Positions 23,731-32,146 of a stretch of 64,000 nt of DNA are shown here, piece after piece. The notes under the pieces are model-generated. The model did no database searches. It was not told where the DNA came from and worked only from the letters and a program-made list of their open reading frames with translations. The stretch lies in NCBI GenBank assembly GCA_913774665.1, contig CAJYHN010000012.1:248001-312000 (forward strand), written 5' to 3'. Every line of letters begins with the position of its first letter. The stretch's first letter is position 1. Made by a program: the position numbers and the translations under genes. Source of the stretch: an uncultured Microbacterium sp. Its GTDB lineage: Bacteria > Actinomycetota > Actinomycetes > Actinomycetales > Microbacteriaceae.

Positions 23731-24810
23731 GTGGACACCGCAGGCGGGGGCCCCGCGACGCCCGAGGGCGTTCGCGGCGCGCGCGCACGCCCGGGCCGCA
23801 CCGTCATCGGGATCGTCCTGGTCGGCGTCCTGCTGATCGCGGCCCTCGGAGCGGGCGCCGCCTCGCTCTACCGCGAGTTCTACAGCCCGCGCGCCTTCGT
23901 GCAGCACTACCTCGAGCTGTTGCAGGACCGCCGGACGGCAGAGGCCCTCGCGATCCCCGGTGTGGCCGTGGACTCCGCCGAGCTGCAGTCCGCGGGCCTG
24001 CCGACCACCGCCTCGGAAGCCCTGCTGCGTCCCGACGCGCTCTCCGCTCTCACCGACGCTCAGATCATCGGCGAGAGCGCGGACGGCGACCGGACGCAGA
24101 TCACCGTCTCCTACACCGCCGGCGGGTACAGCGGCCGCACCACCTTCGCCATCGAGCACGACGCCAACGGAGGTCTCCTCCCCCGCTGGCGCTTCGCCCG
24201 CAGTCCCCTGTCGGTCATGAAGCTGACCGTCGACGGATCGATGCGGTTCGCGGTCAACGGCTTCGAGGTCGACAAACGCCAGGTGTCGGTCGACGGGGCG
24301 GATGTCGACCCCACGGCCGCCGTCCCCCTGCTGGTGTTCTCGCCGGGCCTCTACTCGGTGGACGTCGACACCGCCATCTCGGCCACCCCCGGTGTCGCCG
24401 TCCTGGCCGATGCGCCGCTGGCCGGCATCCCGGTCGATGTCCAGGCCGAGCCGACCGACGAGTTCGTCTCGGTCGTCCAGTCCCGCGTCGAGGACTTCCT
24501 CAGCACCTGCGCCCAGCAAAAGGTGCTGCAGCCCACGGGCTGCCCCTTCGGTTTCACGGTGCGCAACCGCATAGACGACGCGCCCACCTGGTCCATCGTC
24601 GAGCAGCCGGCGGTGACCGTCGTCCCCGACGGAGCCGGGTGGCGCATCCCCTCGGCGAAGGCCGTGGCGCACATCGTCGTCGACATCCGCTCGATCTTCG
24701 ACGGCAGCGTGCGCACGGTCGAGGAGGACGTGGCGTTCCGCGTCGACGGTGAGATCACGGTCCTGCCGGACGGCACCGCCTCGATCCTCGTCGGCGGCTC
24801 GTCCGAGTGA
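23731..24810 (+). CDS. Membrane-anchored protein of unknown function
   Basis: 359 residues from GTG at 23731. A -10-like TACACT at 23718-23723 lies only 7 bp before the start, suggesting a leaderless message. Residues 1-20 are cytoplasmic, residues 21-42 (TVIGIVLVGVLLIAALGAGA) form one transmembrane helix, and the rest is outside. The outer part begins with a region like a nuclear-transport-factor-type domain (FYSPRAFVQHYLELLQDRRT), followed by beta-rich repeats and two cysteines (STCAQQKVLQPTGC) near 260. Similar proteins are common hypothetical genes of Microbacteriaceae. I assign no function. Confidence 0.7.
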   Translation: MDTAGGGPATPEGVRGARARPGRTVIGIVLVGVLLIAALGAGAASLYREFYSPRAFVQHYLELLQDRRTAEALAIPGVAVDSAELQSAGLPTTASEALLRPDALSALTDAQIIGESADGDRTQITVSYTAGGYSGRTTFAIEHDANGGLLPRWRFARSPLSVMKLTVDGSMRFAVNGFEVDKRQVSVDGADVDPTAAVPLLVFSPGLYSVDVDTAISATPGVAVLADAPLAGIPVDVQAEPTDEFVSVVQSRVEDFLSTCAQQKVLQPTGCPFGFTVRNRIDDAPTWSIVEQPAVTVVPDGAGWRIPSAKAVAHIVVDIRSIFDGSVRTVEEDVAFRVDGEITVLPDGTASILVGGSSE

Positions 24811-24817
24811 GTCCCGC

Positions 24818-26800
24818 CTAGGCGCCGCGGGACGCGACCCGGGCGTCGCGCTCGGCCAGGCGCGCGAGCTCTTCGTTGTACGCGTCGAGCTCGAGGTCGC
24901 CGACGCGATCGACGTGACGGTCGCGGCGGCGCTGCTGACGCTCGTCGCTCCGGCTCCACTGGATCGCCACGGCGATCGCCAGGACGAGCGTGGGGATCTC
25001 GCCGACCGACCAGGCCACCCCACCGCCGACGTACTGGTCCTGCAGGGGTGTCGCCCCCCAGGTCCGGCCCATCGCGCCGAACCACTCCGCGACCATCAGA
25101 CCCGAGTTCATCATGATCGCGATGCCGAAGAAGGCGTGCATCGCCATGATCGCGATGAGCACGAGCAGTCGCATGGGGTAGGGCAGGCGGTACGGAACGG
25201 GATCGATGCCGATGAGGCTCAGCACGAAGAGGTAGCCCGTCACCAGGAAGTGCGCGACCATCCAGATGTGCCCGACGTGGTCGTACAGCGACCACCGGAA
25301 CAGGTCGGTGTAGTAGAACGCCCAGAGCGAGCCGATGAACAGGCCCGCCGCCACGTAGGGGTTGGTCAGCACCTTCGCGACGGGGTTGTGCACCGCCCAG
25401 AGGATCCATTCGCGGCCGCCGCGCGTCCCGTCGGTGCGCTTGCGGATCGCGCGCGCCGCGAGCGAGACCGGGGCCCCCGCCACGAGCATGAGCGGGATCG
25501 CCATCGACAGCAGCATGTGGCCGATCATGTGCATGCTGAACAGGTAGTCCTGGTACACGTTGATCGGACCCGACGTGACCCAGAACACGCTCAGCATGCC
25601 GAGGACCCACAGCACCGTGCGATAGATCGGCCACGAGTCTCCGCGGCGGAGCAGACGCCAGACACCGGCCAGGTAGAAGAAGATCCCGAACGCGACCACC
25701 AGGGTCCAGAGCAGATCGACGTCCCACGCCGTGAACCAGCGCTCGATGGTCAGCTCGGCAGGCAGCGGCGCGCCGGTCAGCACCTCGGCCGGGGTCTGTC
25801 CCACGAGCGGGGGCTGCACCGGCGGGGGCGTGCGCGCGAGGGCGGCGGCGACACCGCTGGCGATGCCCATGAACGCCAGCTCGAGGGTGATGACGCCCCA
25901 GAAGCGACGGGAGCCGGGCTCGTCGGCCATGCGCGAGATCAGCCGACGGCGGTACCAGGCACCCAGGACGCCCATCGCGATCAGCGCGCCCACCTTGACG
26001 AGCACGAGGACGCCGTAGGCCGACCAGAGGTTCTGCAGGCCCAGAAGACCGATCGAGGCGCGAACGGTTCCCGAGATCGCGACGACGATGAAGGCGACGA
26101 GGGCGATCGACGAGTACCGCAGGAGCGTGGTCTGCAGCTGCCCGCGCGACATCGCGGGGCGCACGACCACCAGCAGGACCAGCCCGCCGAGCCACACGGC
26201 CGCGGCCATGATGTGCAGCACGAGCGAGGTCACGGCGGCGTTGTGGCTGGCCTCTTCGCCCGCGTGCCCCTGCGTGCCCATGGGGATGAGCGAGGCGAGG
26301 GCGAGGGTCGCGACGACGAGCGTGGGGAGCCACGAGCGGACGGCGAAGGTGAGCACGGTCAGCACGGCACCGGCGATCGTGGTGATCAGCCACGCCTGCC
26401 CGATCGAGCTCTCGACGAGGAAGCGGCCGAGCTGCTGCCCGAACACCGCGTCGAGCGTCGGCTTCGCGTTGAGGACGTTGAGGAAGGTCAGATACCCCGT
26501 GGTGGCGGCCGAGACGGTGAACACGGCGGCGCCGATGGATGCCGTGTCCAGGGCGATCTCGAAGGGTCGCTCCCCCGCCGTCAGGGCGAACAGCGCCAGG
26601 ACCAGGGAGCCGACCATCGTGGCGGCGGCGAGGTTGACGACGACGGTGGCGATCGGCAGGCCCCAACGGACGACCGGACCGGGGTCGGCGAGCTGCGTGG
26701 GAGCCGCGCCCCCTCCGTACGCAAGCCCCACCGCGACGGCGATCAGCGAAACCACGACCAGGATGACGGGTCCCGCGACGCGGAGCAGACGGGGATTCAC
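24818..26800 (-). CDS. CopD-CtaG fusion, copper/cytochrome oxidase assembly membrane protein
   Basis: 660 residues from GTG with about 16 hydrophobic segments. Residues 60-340 match CopD-type copper-resistance membrane proteins (QGHAGEEASHNAAVTSLVLH, IMAAAVWLGGLVLLVVVRPA). Residues 380-620 match CtaG/Caa3 cytochrome c oxidase assembly factors (YLFSMHMIGHMLLSMAIPLM, YYTDLFRWSLYDHVGHIWMV, MHAFFGIAIMM). Histidines and methionines in the helices could handle copper for the oxidase Cu centre. The fusion is widespread in actinobacteria. It meets the preceding plus-strand gene tail to tail (8-bp gap). Confidence 0.87.
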   Translation of the reverse strand: MNPRLLRVAGPVILVVVSLIAVAVGLAYGGGAAPTQLADPGPVVRWGLPIATVVVNLAAATMVGSLVLALFALTAGERPFEIALDTASIGAAVFTVSAATTGYLTFLNVLNAKPTLDAVFGQQLGRFLVESSIGQAWLITTIAGAVLTVLTFAVRSWLPTLVVATLALASLIPMGTQGHAGEEASHNAAVTSLVLHIMAAAVWLGGLVLLVVVRPAMSRGQLQTTLLRYSSIALVAFIVVAISGTVRASIGLLGLQNLWSAYGVLVLVKVGALIAMGVLGAWYRRRLISRMADEPGSRRFWGVITLELAFMGIASGVAAALARTPPPVQPPLVGQTPAEVLTGAPLPAELTIERWFTAWDVDLLWTLVVAFGIFFYLAGVWRLLRRGDSWPIYRTVLWVLGMLSVFWVTSGPINVYQDYLFSMHMIGHMLLSMAIPLMLVAGAPVSLAARAIRKRTDGTRGGREWILWAVHNPVAKVLTNPYVAAGLFIGSLWAFYYTDLFRWSLYDHVGHIWMVAHFLVTGYLFVLSLIGIDPVPYRLPYPMRLLVLIAIMAMHAFFGIAIMMNSGLMVAEWFGAMGRTWGATPLQDQYVGGGVAWSVGEIPTLVLAIAVAIQWSRSDERQQRRRDRHVDRVGDLELDAYNEELARLAERDARVASRGA

Positions 26801-26822
26801 CCCCTCAGCCTACGTCGCGAGA

Positions 26823-26868
26823 GAACGACAGAGGGGGGATGCCGTGTGGCATCCCCCCTCTGTCGTTC
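26823..26868 (-). terminator. Strong hairpin after hup
   Basis: A 21-bp perfectly paired stem (GAACGACAGAGGGGGGATGCC at 26823-26843 given as arms, mate 26848-26868) with a GTGT loop, 10 bp beyond the HU stop codon on the minus strand and before the CopD-CtaG gene. T-tract is weak, as is usual in this GC range. Confidence 0.8.
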
Positions 26869-26877
26869 GACGTCGTC

Positions 26878-27165
26878 TTACTTGACGGCGGCCTTCAGCT
26901 TGGAGCCCGCGGTCACCTTGACGCGCTTGCCGGCGGGGATCGAGATCTCCTCGCCCGTCTGAGGGTTGCGGCCGGTGCGAGCCGAGGTCGCGACCTGCTC
27001 GAAGGCGATCCAGCCCGGGATCGAGACCTTGCTGCCCTTGGCAACAGCCTCGGAGACCGTGGAGAAGAGCGAGTCGAGCACGCCCGAGACGGCGGACTGG
27101 CTCTGTCCGGTCGCGCTCGCGATGCTCGCGACGAGCTCGGTCTTGGTGATGGACTTGTCGGCCAT
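26878..27165 (-). CDS. hup: HU family DNA-binding protein
   Basis: 95 residues from ATG at 27165 with GGAGGA upstream. Helices MADKSITKTELVASIASATG are followed by the HU beta-arm region IPGWIAFEQVATSARTGRNP and QTGEEISIPAGKRVKVTAGS. It is a nucleoid-packaging protein that bends DNA non-specifically. Unlike the large mycobacterial HupB there is no lysine/alanine-rich tail. It is a single-gene unit ended by the hairpin at 26823. Confidence 0.95.
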   Translation of the reverse strand: MADKSITKTELVASIASATGQSQSAVSGVLDSLFSTVSEAVAKGSKVSIPGWIAFEQVATSARTGRNPQTGEEISIPAGKRVKVTAGSKLKAAVK

Positions 27166-27585
27166 GTGGTTGTCCTCCAGCGACGACGACGGTCGTCTCT
27201 CGTTACGCGGACGAGGGGAAAATCCTCCTCGGTGGTCGGGAGACCGCCTCGACAGTATCAACCGAACCCCGGAATTACGCGGATCCTGGGGGAAATAGGG
27301 GTCATTCGTGCCGGCGTGTCGCGGTGAATCGCGCTCCACCGGCGCAACGGCCGTCGTTCGGGCACCTCTTCTCGCGCGTCCGGAGTGTCTCCCCCGCGGG
27401 GGGACGGGTGAAAAGCGAAACCCACTTAGATGAAGTCCCGACAGGTGTCCAACCCATTACGGTCCGACCGGGGTGAACTATCTATCCCGGTTATCGGCGT
27501 ATGTATGATCTCCGAGAATTCGTTAACAGGGTTGTTTAACCGAATTCGCGAGCAATCGGTGATTCGCCGGGTGAAGGGAGAGCAC
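27166..27585. other. 420-bp divergent spacer between hup and the LuxR-type gene
   Basis: No gene seen. It must hold the promoters of both neighbours. The part next to the LuxR gene (27470-27560) is distinctly AT-richer than the rest of the window and includes GTTAA-N9-TTAAC at 27522-27540, a possible operator. I could not pick convincing -35/-10 pairs. Confidence 0.5.
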
Positions 27586-29043
27586 ATGCCGGCCACACAG
27601 ACCACGACGGACGCCCGGACTGCCCTCCGCGCGGCCACGGTCATGATCGCCCAGCGCCTCGAACCCGGTCGCGGCGTTCCGGAAGCCCGGCACCTCGCGT
27701 TGCTCGCCGAAGCAGAAGCCTTCCTCGCACCGCCACTGTGGACCGACGGTGCGGCTCTCGCGCTCTCGGCCGTCTATGTCGCGCGAGCCCGGCGCGACGT
27801 CCTCTCGGGCGACACCGATCTGGTGACCCGGTACTTCGAGGGCATGCGCCTCGTCCGTCCCGCGTCGTTGTCGTCGAGTGCTCGGGCACAGTTGTTCGCC
27901 AGCGTCGGCGAGTACTGCTGCGCCCTCGGGCGGGGTTCGCTCGGCGCCCGATACGCCGCGGAAGCGCTGCTGTTCGCCGACTCCCCCGCCCTGGAGTACC
28001 GCGCCCACACCGTGATGGCCCTGGGTTTCGCGATCAACGGCGAGATCGTCTCCTGCGAACGATCCGTGCGCGAGGCGCGCCGCCTCTTCGCGGAGAACGC
28101 TTGGCCCTTGGCCGAGATGCCGCTCTCGCTGCCGCTCTCGGAAGCCATGGTCGCTTCCGCACGCATGGACAAGGAACGGCTCGCCCTCATCGTGCGCGAG
28201 ATGACGTCCGCCCAGCCCGACGACCCGTACTGGCAATACGCAGCGCGGGCGATCGATGTCATGCGCCAGTTGCTGCTCCGCGATTGCGCCGGAGGTCTCG
28301 CCACGAGCTGGGAGCTCCTCAACGGCAGCAGCCGGCACAGCAGCAATCACATGGTGCGCGACTACCTGTTCTGCCTTCGTGCAGACATCCTCACCGCCCA
28401 GGGCAACTGCGAGGAGTCCCTCACCATGATGGCGACGCGCGCGAGCCCCACGGGCCACAGCGTCTGCTTCGCCCTGCACCGAGCGGGCAACCTGCTGCAG
28501 CTCGGCCGGGACCGCGAGCTCCTCGCCGAAACCGACGGCTGCGTCACGGCCGTGAGCGAGCACTGCCTGAGAACGCTCACCCCCGTGCTGCTGCGGCGGG
28601 CCATCGCGTATGAGCGGTTGGGCGCGTCGTCGAAGGCTCGCGACAGCATGGTCGCCGCGATGCTGCTGATGGCTCGAACCGGCGACACCGTCAGTCCCTT
28701 TGCCCTGCTGCCCCACGACGAGACCCTCAGCCTCGTCGAAGCAGCCGTACACAAGCGCCAAGAACTCAGCAACACCGCCGCATTCGCTCGGGCCGTCCTC
28801 GCGGAGATGTGCGCGACGCCCCACGAGGACCAGTGCGCCCGCAAGATCGATCCCTTCGGCCTGACCCCCACCGAACGAGCCCTGGCCGAGATCCTGGAGA
28901 CACGGGCGAGCTTGCCGCAGATCGCCCGGGACCGAGGGGTGTCCGTCAACACCGTCAAGAGCCAGGTGCGCTCGATCTACCTCAAGCTCGGCGTCGGCGG
29001 GCGCGCGGAAGCAACCGAGACCCTGCGACGCTTCGTCGCGTAA
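27586..29043 (+). CDS. LuxR-type transcriptional regulator with helical (TPR-like) sensor region
   Basis: 485 residues from ATG at 27586, preceded by AAGGGAG; the frame is open further upstream but without a ribosome-binding site. Residues 1-415 are all-helical, alanine/leucine-rich repeats resembling TPR bundles of large LuxR/MalT-like regulators, but there is no Walker A ATPase. Residues 425-485 (FGLTPTERALAEILETRASL, IARDRGVSVNTVKSQVRSIY, LKLGVGGRAEATETLRRF) form the LuxR helix-turn-helix. Signal and targets are unknown, and no obvious partner gene is adjacent. Confidence 0.8.
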   Translation: MPATQTTTDARTALRAATVMIAQRLEPGRGVPEARHLALLAEAEAFLAPPLWTDGAALALSAVYVARARRDVLSGDTDLVTRYFEGMRLVRPASLSSSARAQLFASVGEYCCALGRGSLGARYAAEALLFADSPALEYRAHTVMALGFAINGEIVSCERSVREARRLFAENAWPLAEMPLSLPLSEAMVASARMDKERLALIVREMTSAQPDDPYWQYAARAIDVMRQLLLRDCAGGLATSWELLNGSSRHSSNHMVRDYLFCLRADILTAQGNCEESLTMMATRASPTGHSVCFALHRAGNLLQLGRDRELLAETDGCVTAVSEHCLRTLTPVLLRRAIAYERLGASSKARDSMVAAMLLMARTGDTVSPFALLPHDETLSLVEAAVHKRQELSNTAAFARAVLAEMCATPHEDQCARKIDPFGLTPTERALAEILETRASLPQIARDRGVSVNTVKSQVRSIYLKLGVGGRAEATETLRRFVA

Positions 29044-29089
29044 CGCACGAGGGGCGGGGGTTCCGTTCGGAACCCCCGCCCCTCGTGCG
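29044..29089. terminator. Bidirectional hairpin between the LuxR gene and rpsN
   Basis: A 21-bp perfect stem, CGCACGAGGGGCGGGGGTTC... at 29044-29064 with its mate at 29069-29089 and a GTTC loop, exactly filling the gap between two convergent genes. Confidence 0.85.
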
Positions 29090-29100
29090 GTGTCTGGTGC

Positions 29101-29406
29101 TTACCAGGACGACTTGGTCACACCGGGCAGCTCGCCACGGTGGGCCATGTCACGGAAGCGGACGCGCGAGACGCCGAACTTCGTGAGGACGCCACGGGGA
29201 CGGCCGTCGATGACGTCGCGGCTGCGCACGCGCGCGGGCGACGCGTTGCGGGGCAGCTTCTGCAGGCCCACGCGGGCGGCCTCGCGGGCCTCGTCGGTCG
29301 CGTTGGGGTCGACCAGGGTCTTCTTCAGCTCGGCGCGCTTCGCGGCGTAGCGCTCGACGACGACCTTGCGCTGCTCGTTGCGCGCGATCTTGCTCTTCTT
29401 AGCCAT
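29101..29406 (-). CDS. rpsN: 30S ribosomal protein S14, zinc-free long form
   Basis: 101 residues, no cysteine, so the C-minus form without a zinc ribbon. [20 protein letters not shown] at the N-terminus and [20 protein letters not shown], then [13 protein letters not shown] at the end, are diagnostic. It starts 4 bp after the rpmG stop, third in the rpmB-rpmG-rpsN operon. In actinobacteria such C-minus paralogues are often made under zinc limitation; whether a zinc-binding S14 exists elsewhere cannot be seen here. Confidence 0.96.
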   Translation of the reverse strand: MAKKSKIARNEQRKVVVERYAAKRAELKKTLVDPNATDEAREAARVGLQKLPRNASPARVRSRDVIDGRPRGVLTKFGVSRVRFRDMAHRGELPGVTKSSW

Positions 29407-29410
29407 GTGC

Positions 29411-29581
29411 TTAGCGCTCCTCTCGGAAGTCGACGTGCTTGCGGACCACGGGGTCGTACTTCTTGAGCACGATGCGGTCGGGGTTGTTGCGGCGGTTCTT
29501 GCGCGTCACGTAGGTGTACCCCGTGCCGGCGGTCGAACGCAGCTTGATGATCGGACGAACGTCCTGAGCCTTCTTCGCCAT
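29411..29581 (-). CDS. rpmG: 50S ribosomal protein L33, zinc-free form
   Basis: 56 residues: [40 protein letters not shown] and a [16 protein letters not shown] end. No cysteines, so the C-minus type. Its ATG shares a base with the rpmB stop (TAATG). Confidence 0.96.
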   Translation of the reverse strand: MAKKAQDVRPIIKLRSTAGTGYTYVTRKNRRNNPDRIVLKKYDPVVRKHVDFREER

Positions 29582-29817
29582 TACAGCTTCACGCCCTTCG
29601 CCTGCAGGTCACGGACGACGGCTTCGATACCGCGCGCGTCGATGACCTTGATGCCCTTCGCCGAGACGTTGAGCTTGATGTTGCGACCCAGCGACGGAAC
29701 GAAGTAGGTCTTCTTCTGCACGTTCGGGTCGAAGCGGCGCTTCGTCCGGCGGTGCGAGTGCGAGATGTTGTGACCGAAGCCGGGAACCGCTCCAGTCACC
29801 TGGCACACTGCTGCCAT
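29581..29817 (-). CDS. rpmB: 50S ribosomal protein L28
   Basis: 78 residues from ATG at 29817 with AGGAGA upstream. [40 protein letters not shown] and [20 protein letters not shown] are diagnostic. There is a single cysteine and no CxxC pair, as in the Escherichia coli form. First gene of rpmB-rpmG-rpsN; its leader contains the long inverted repeat 29863-29957. Confidence 0.96.
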   Translation of the reverse strand: MAAVCQVTGAVPGFGHNISHSHRRTKRRFDPNVQKKTYFVPSLGRNIKLNVSAKGIKVIDARGIEAVVRDLQAKGVKL

Positions 29818-29862
29818 GGTGTTGTCTCCTTCTGTACCGTGACACCGGACGGTGTCACCCAA

Positions 29863-29963
29863 GATCCCTTGTCTGCACCCCGTTCGAGCACGGCGGAAGG
29901 CCGGGATCGAGAAGTGGGGTGCGAACTGCGTGCTGGAGTGCGCGCAGACAAGGGATCAGTCTA
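29863..29963 (-). promoter_or_regulatory. rpmB leader: -10 box and long-range inverted repeat
   Basis: On the minus strand a -10-like TAGACT (29963-29958) is followed at once by GATCCCTTGTCTGC (29957-29944), whose exact complement GCAGACAAGGGATC lies at 29876-29863. The two 14-base arms would close a 67-base loop in the rpmB 5' untranslated region. A second small hairpin GTGACACC/GGTGTCAC follows at 29839-29858. This resembles a structured ribosomal-protein leader, but no known autoregulatory motif was recognised. No Zur box is visible. Bases 29964-30050 show nothing else. Confidence 0.5.
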
Positions 29964-30050
29964 GCACGGCGTGTCGCCTTGACCTGATCGTGTCGTCGAA
30001 GGCGAGGCCGGAGCCTTTCGAGGGCCGGGGCTTCGACGCGCTCGGCCACC

Positions 30051-30722
30051 TCACGCCCCACCCGCCTCCGCCGCGCCCCGGCCCCAGCGGAACGCCGAGA
30101 CCGTGGCATCCCCCTCGATCCAGAAGCGCCACGGGAACGCGTCGGTGCCGGCGATGCCGGCGACCCCCACGCGCGGCCCCGTCGCCACGACCGGCGGCGG
30201 CCCCGCGGGCAGGAGCAGTCGCGCTCGAGCCCCGGCCCGCTCCGCGCCGGTGACCGCATCGATGCCGTCATGGACCGGATGCCGAAGACCCACCGCGTCG
30301 CCGAATCGTCCGGGTCCGCGAGCGAGATCCCGCGACGCCCGAACCGCCCCGCGACGCTCGAGCCGGCGCCGCTCGGCGACGGCGGCCCCCTCGACGATCT
30401 CTCCGCCGCGCAGCAGCACTCCGCCCGCGACGCCCTCTGGACCGCACACGACGTTCACACACGAATGGATGCCGTGGCTCAGGTAGACGTAGAGGTGCCC
30501 CGGCTCACCCCACATCGTGGCGTTTCGGGCGGTCGGCCCCATACGGGCGTGCGAACCCGGATCGGGCTGCTCTCCGGTGCCGAGGCCGTGGTACGCCTCG
30601 ACCTCGGTGAGGCGCGCGACGACCCGTTCTCCGGCGACCTCGGTCTCGAGCAGGGCGCCCAGCAGCCGGGGAGCGACCTCGACCGGAAGATCGACGAGGT
30701 CGGCGCGGGTCGCGGGGCGCAT
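30051..30722 (-). CDS. mpg: DNA-3-methyladenine glycosylase (AAG/MPG family)
   Basis: 223 residues from ATG at 30722, overlapping the previous stop by one base. Conserved: RLLGALLETEVAGERVVARL, the catalytic Glu in TEVEAYHG, the MGPTARNATMWGEPGHLYVY block, then YLSHGIHSCVNVVCG and the loop ALGL-like RFGDAVGLRH. It removes alkylated purines from DNA to begin base excision repair. It is the last gene of the zur-linked operon; its link to zinc is unclear. Confidence 0.93.
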   Translation of the reverse strand: MRPATRADLVDLPVEVAPRLLGALLETEVAGERVVARLTEVEAYHGLGTGEQPDPGSHARMGPTARNATMWGEPGHLYVYLSHGIHSCVNVVCGPEGVAGGVLLRGGEIVEGAAVAERRRLERRGAVRASRDLARGPGRFGDAVGLRHPVHDGIDAVTGAERAGARARLLLPAGPPPVVATGPRVGVAGIAGTDAFPWRFWIEGDATVSAFRWGRGAAEAGGA

Positions 30723-32146
30723 CACTGCGGGGGCACCTGGCACCACGACAGGTCGAAGCCCTGCAGCGCGACGATCTCCTGGCCGGTGTCGACCTCGACG
30801 AGGTGCGTGAGAAGGCGCCGCGGAAGGGGCAGCTGGTAGCGGTCGAAGGGGTTGTCGACCGCGCGCGGCGCGACCAGCACGGCGGCGTAGCGCCCGCTCG
30901 GCGACACGCAGGTCTGCAGAACGGTGTCGGAGCCTGGCACGCTCAGCAGCTGGCGCACGGCGCCGTCGGTGCCGACGTGCGAGACGATCGTCGATCGCGA
31001 GACCCCGTCGGAGCTGATATCGGCGAACGAACGGATCGTCCCCGCACCCGCCCCGGGCATCGGCGTCGCCCGTCCCGCCATCCCCGGTGGATCGACGGGC
31101 GCGACGAGCCCCTGCTCGGAGCCGTCGGTCAGATCGATCTCGCGGATGCCCTCGAGCCTCTCGACGACCGCGACCGAAGAGCCGCGGGCGATGCCGTCGA
31201 TCGACACGGCGCTGCCGAGGGGCGCGGCGTTGCCGCCCTGAGCGTCGGTCAGAAGAAGGCGGGAGTCGAAGGTGAGCACCAGCATGCTGTCCGTGTCGGG
31301 CACGAAACGATAGTCGGCGATCCGCACGTCGCCGCCGTTCAGCCCCACCTCGACGGGCGGGGAGTCGTCGGCCGCCGACGCCGTGAACAGGCGGCTCTCG
31401 CGTCCTCCCGCGGCGCTCAGGTCGGCATCCGAGAAGGTGAATCCGATGCGCTCCCCCCGGTCGGCCGACTGCAGGTTTGTCACGTAACCGGGGCCGGGGA
31501 GGGCGATGTCGCGCGGGTTCTTGCCGTCGGGGTCGGTCACGATCACGCGCGGGGTGTCGCCGTCGCGCACCGAGATGACGAGGTGGTTGGCGGTGGCGCG
31601 GAAGTCCTCGATGTGCGGGTTCACGAACACCGGGAGACCCGCCTGACCCTGCAGGTCGGTCCGGAAGATCGTGTCGCCCTCGGGAGTGCCCCGCTGCATC
31701 AGGTAGGCCTGCAGCGGAGGGGTGCGGAACGTCTCGGTGAGCGTCGAGGCCGGGCCCGCGCCCAGGCCGTTCACGCCGTTGACGGTGATGCGGTAGTCGG
31801 TGTCGTCGCGCAAGGGCAACGTGAAGCGCACGCCGACACTGCGCCCCGAGGTGTCGACCGTGAACGGCGTCGCCGGGTCGACCTCGACCTGCGAGGGGTC
31901 GACCTTCTGCAGCGACTGCGTCGTGGTGAGGATCACGCGCGACCCGGATGCCGCGACGGCCGCGGCGGGATCGACCTGCACGTCCGTGACGCGTGGCCCC
32001 TGCGCCACCGCGACCACGCCGCCGAGACCACCGACCACCACGAGCCCGACGAGGACGGCGGCGAACGCGATCGCGAATCCGCGCCCGCGGCGACGGCGGG
32101 CGCGCGAACGGCGGGAGTCGCCGCCGCGACGGGACTCAGTACTCAT
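30722..32146 (-). CDS. Membrane-anchored Ig-like/propeller-like protein of unknown function
   Basis: 474 residues. A very basic N-terminus (RRGGDSRRSRARRRRGRGF) leads into one transmembrane helix at about 24-48. Residues 50-145 resemble an SbsA-type Ig-like domain (VEVDPATPFTVDTSGRSVGV, RDDTDYRITVNGVNGLG). Residues 150-474 are beta-rich with repeated F-x-x-D-S/T units suggesting a beta-propeller (RFVPDTDSMLVLTFDSRLLL). It overlaps both neighbours (11 and 1 bp). Function unknown; an extracytoplasmic binding or folding role is possible. Confidence 0.7.
   Translation of the reverse strand: MSTESRRGGDSRRSRARRRRGRGFAIAFAAVLVGLVVVGGLGGVVAVAQGPRVTDVQVDPAAAVAASGSRVILTTTQSLQKVDPSQVEVDPATPFTVDTSGRSVGVRFTLPLRDDTDYRITVNGVNGLGAGPASTLTETFRTPPLQAYLMQRGTPEGDTIFRTDLQGQAGLPVFVNPHIEDFRATANHLVISVRDGDTPRVIVTDPDGKNPRDIALPGPGYVTNLQSADRGERIGFTFSDADLSAAGGRESRLFTASAADDSPPVEVGLNGGDVRIADYRFVPDTDSMLVLTFDSRLLLTDAQGGNAAPLGSAVSIDGIARGSSVAVVERLEGIREIDLTDGSEQGLVAPVDPPGMAGRATPMPGAGAGTIRSFADISSDGVSRSTIVSHVGTDGAVRQLLSVPGSDTVLQTCVSPSGRYAAVLVAPRAVDNPFDRYQLPLPRRLLTHLVEVDTGQEIVALQGFDLSWCQVPPQ

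Noticed and set aside
24749..26962. A 737-residue plus-strand frame opposite the CopD-CtaG gene
   Set aside because: Low-complexity, Arg/His/Asp-rich, no membrane or domain pattern; the opposite frame encodes a membrane protein with proper helices.
29818..30050. A Zur box or a tRNA gene upstream of rpmB
   Set aside because: No TGA-x-AA-xxx-TT-x-TCA match and no cloverleaf with a T-loop; the visible repeats are the long-range stem and a small hairpin.
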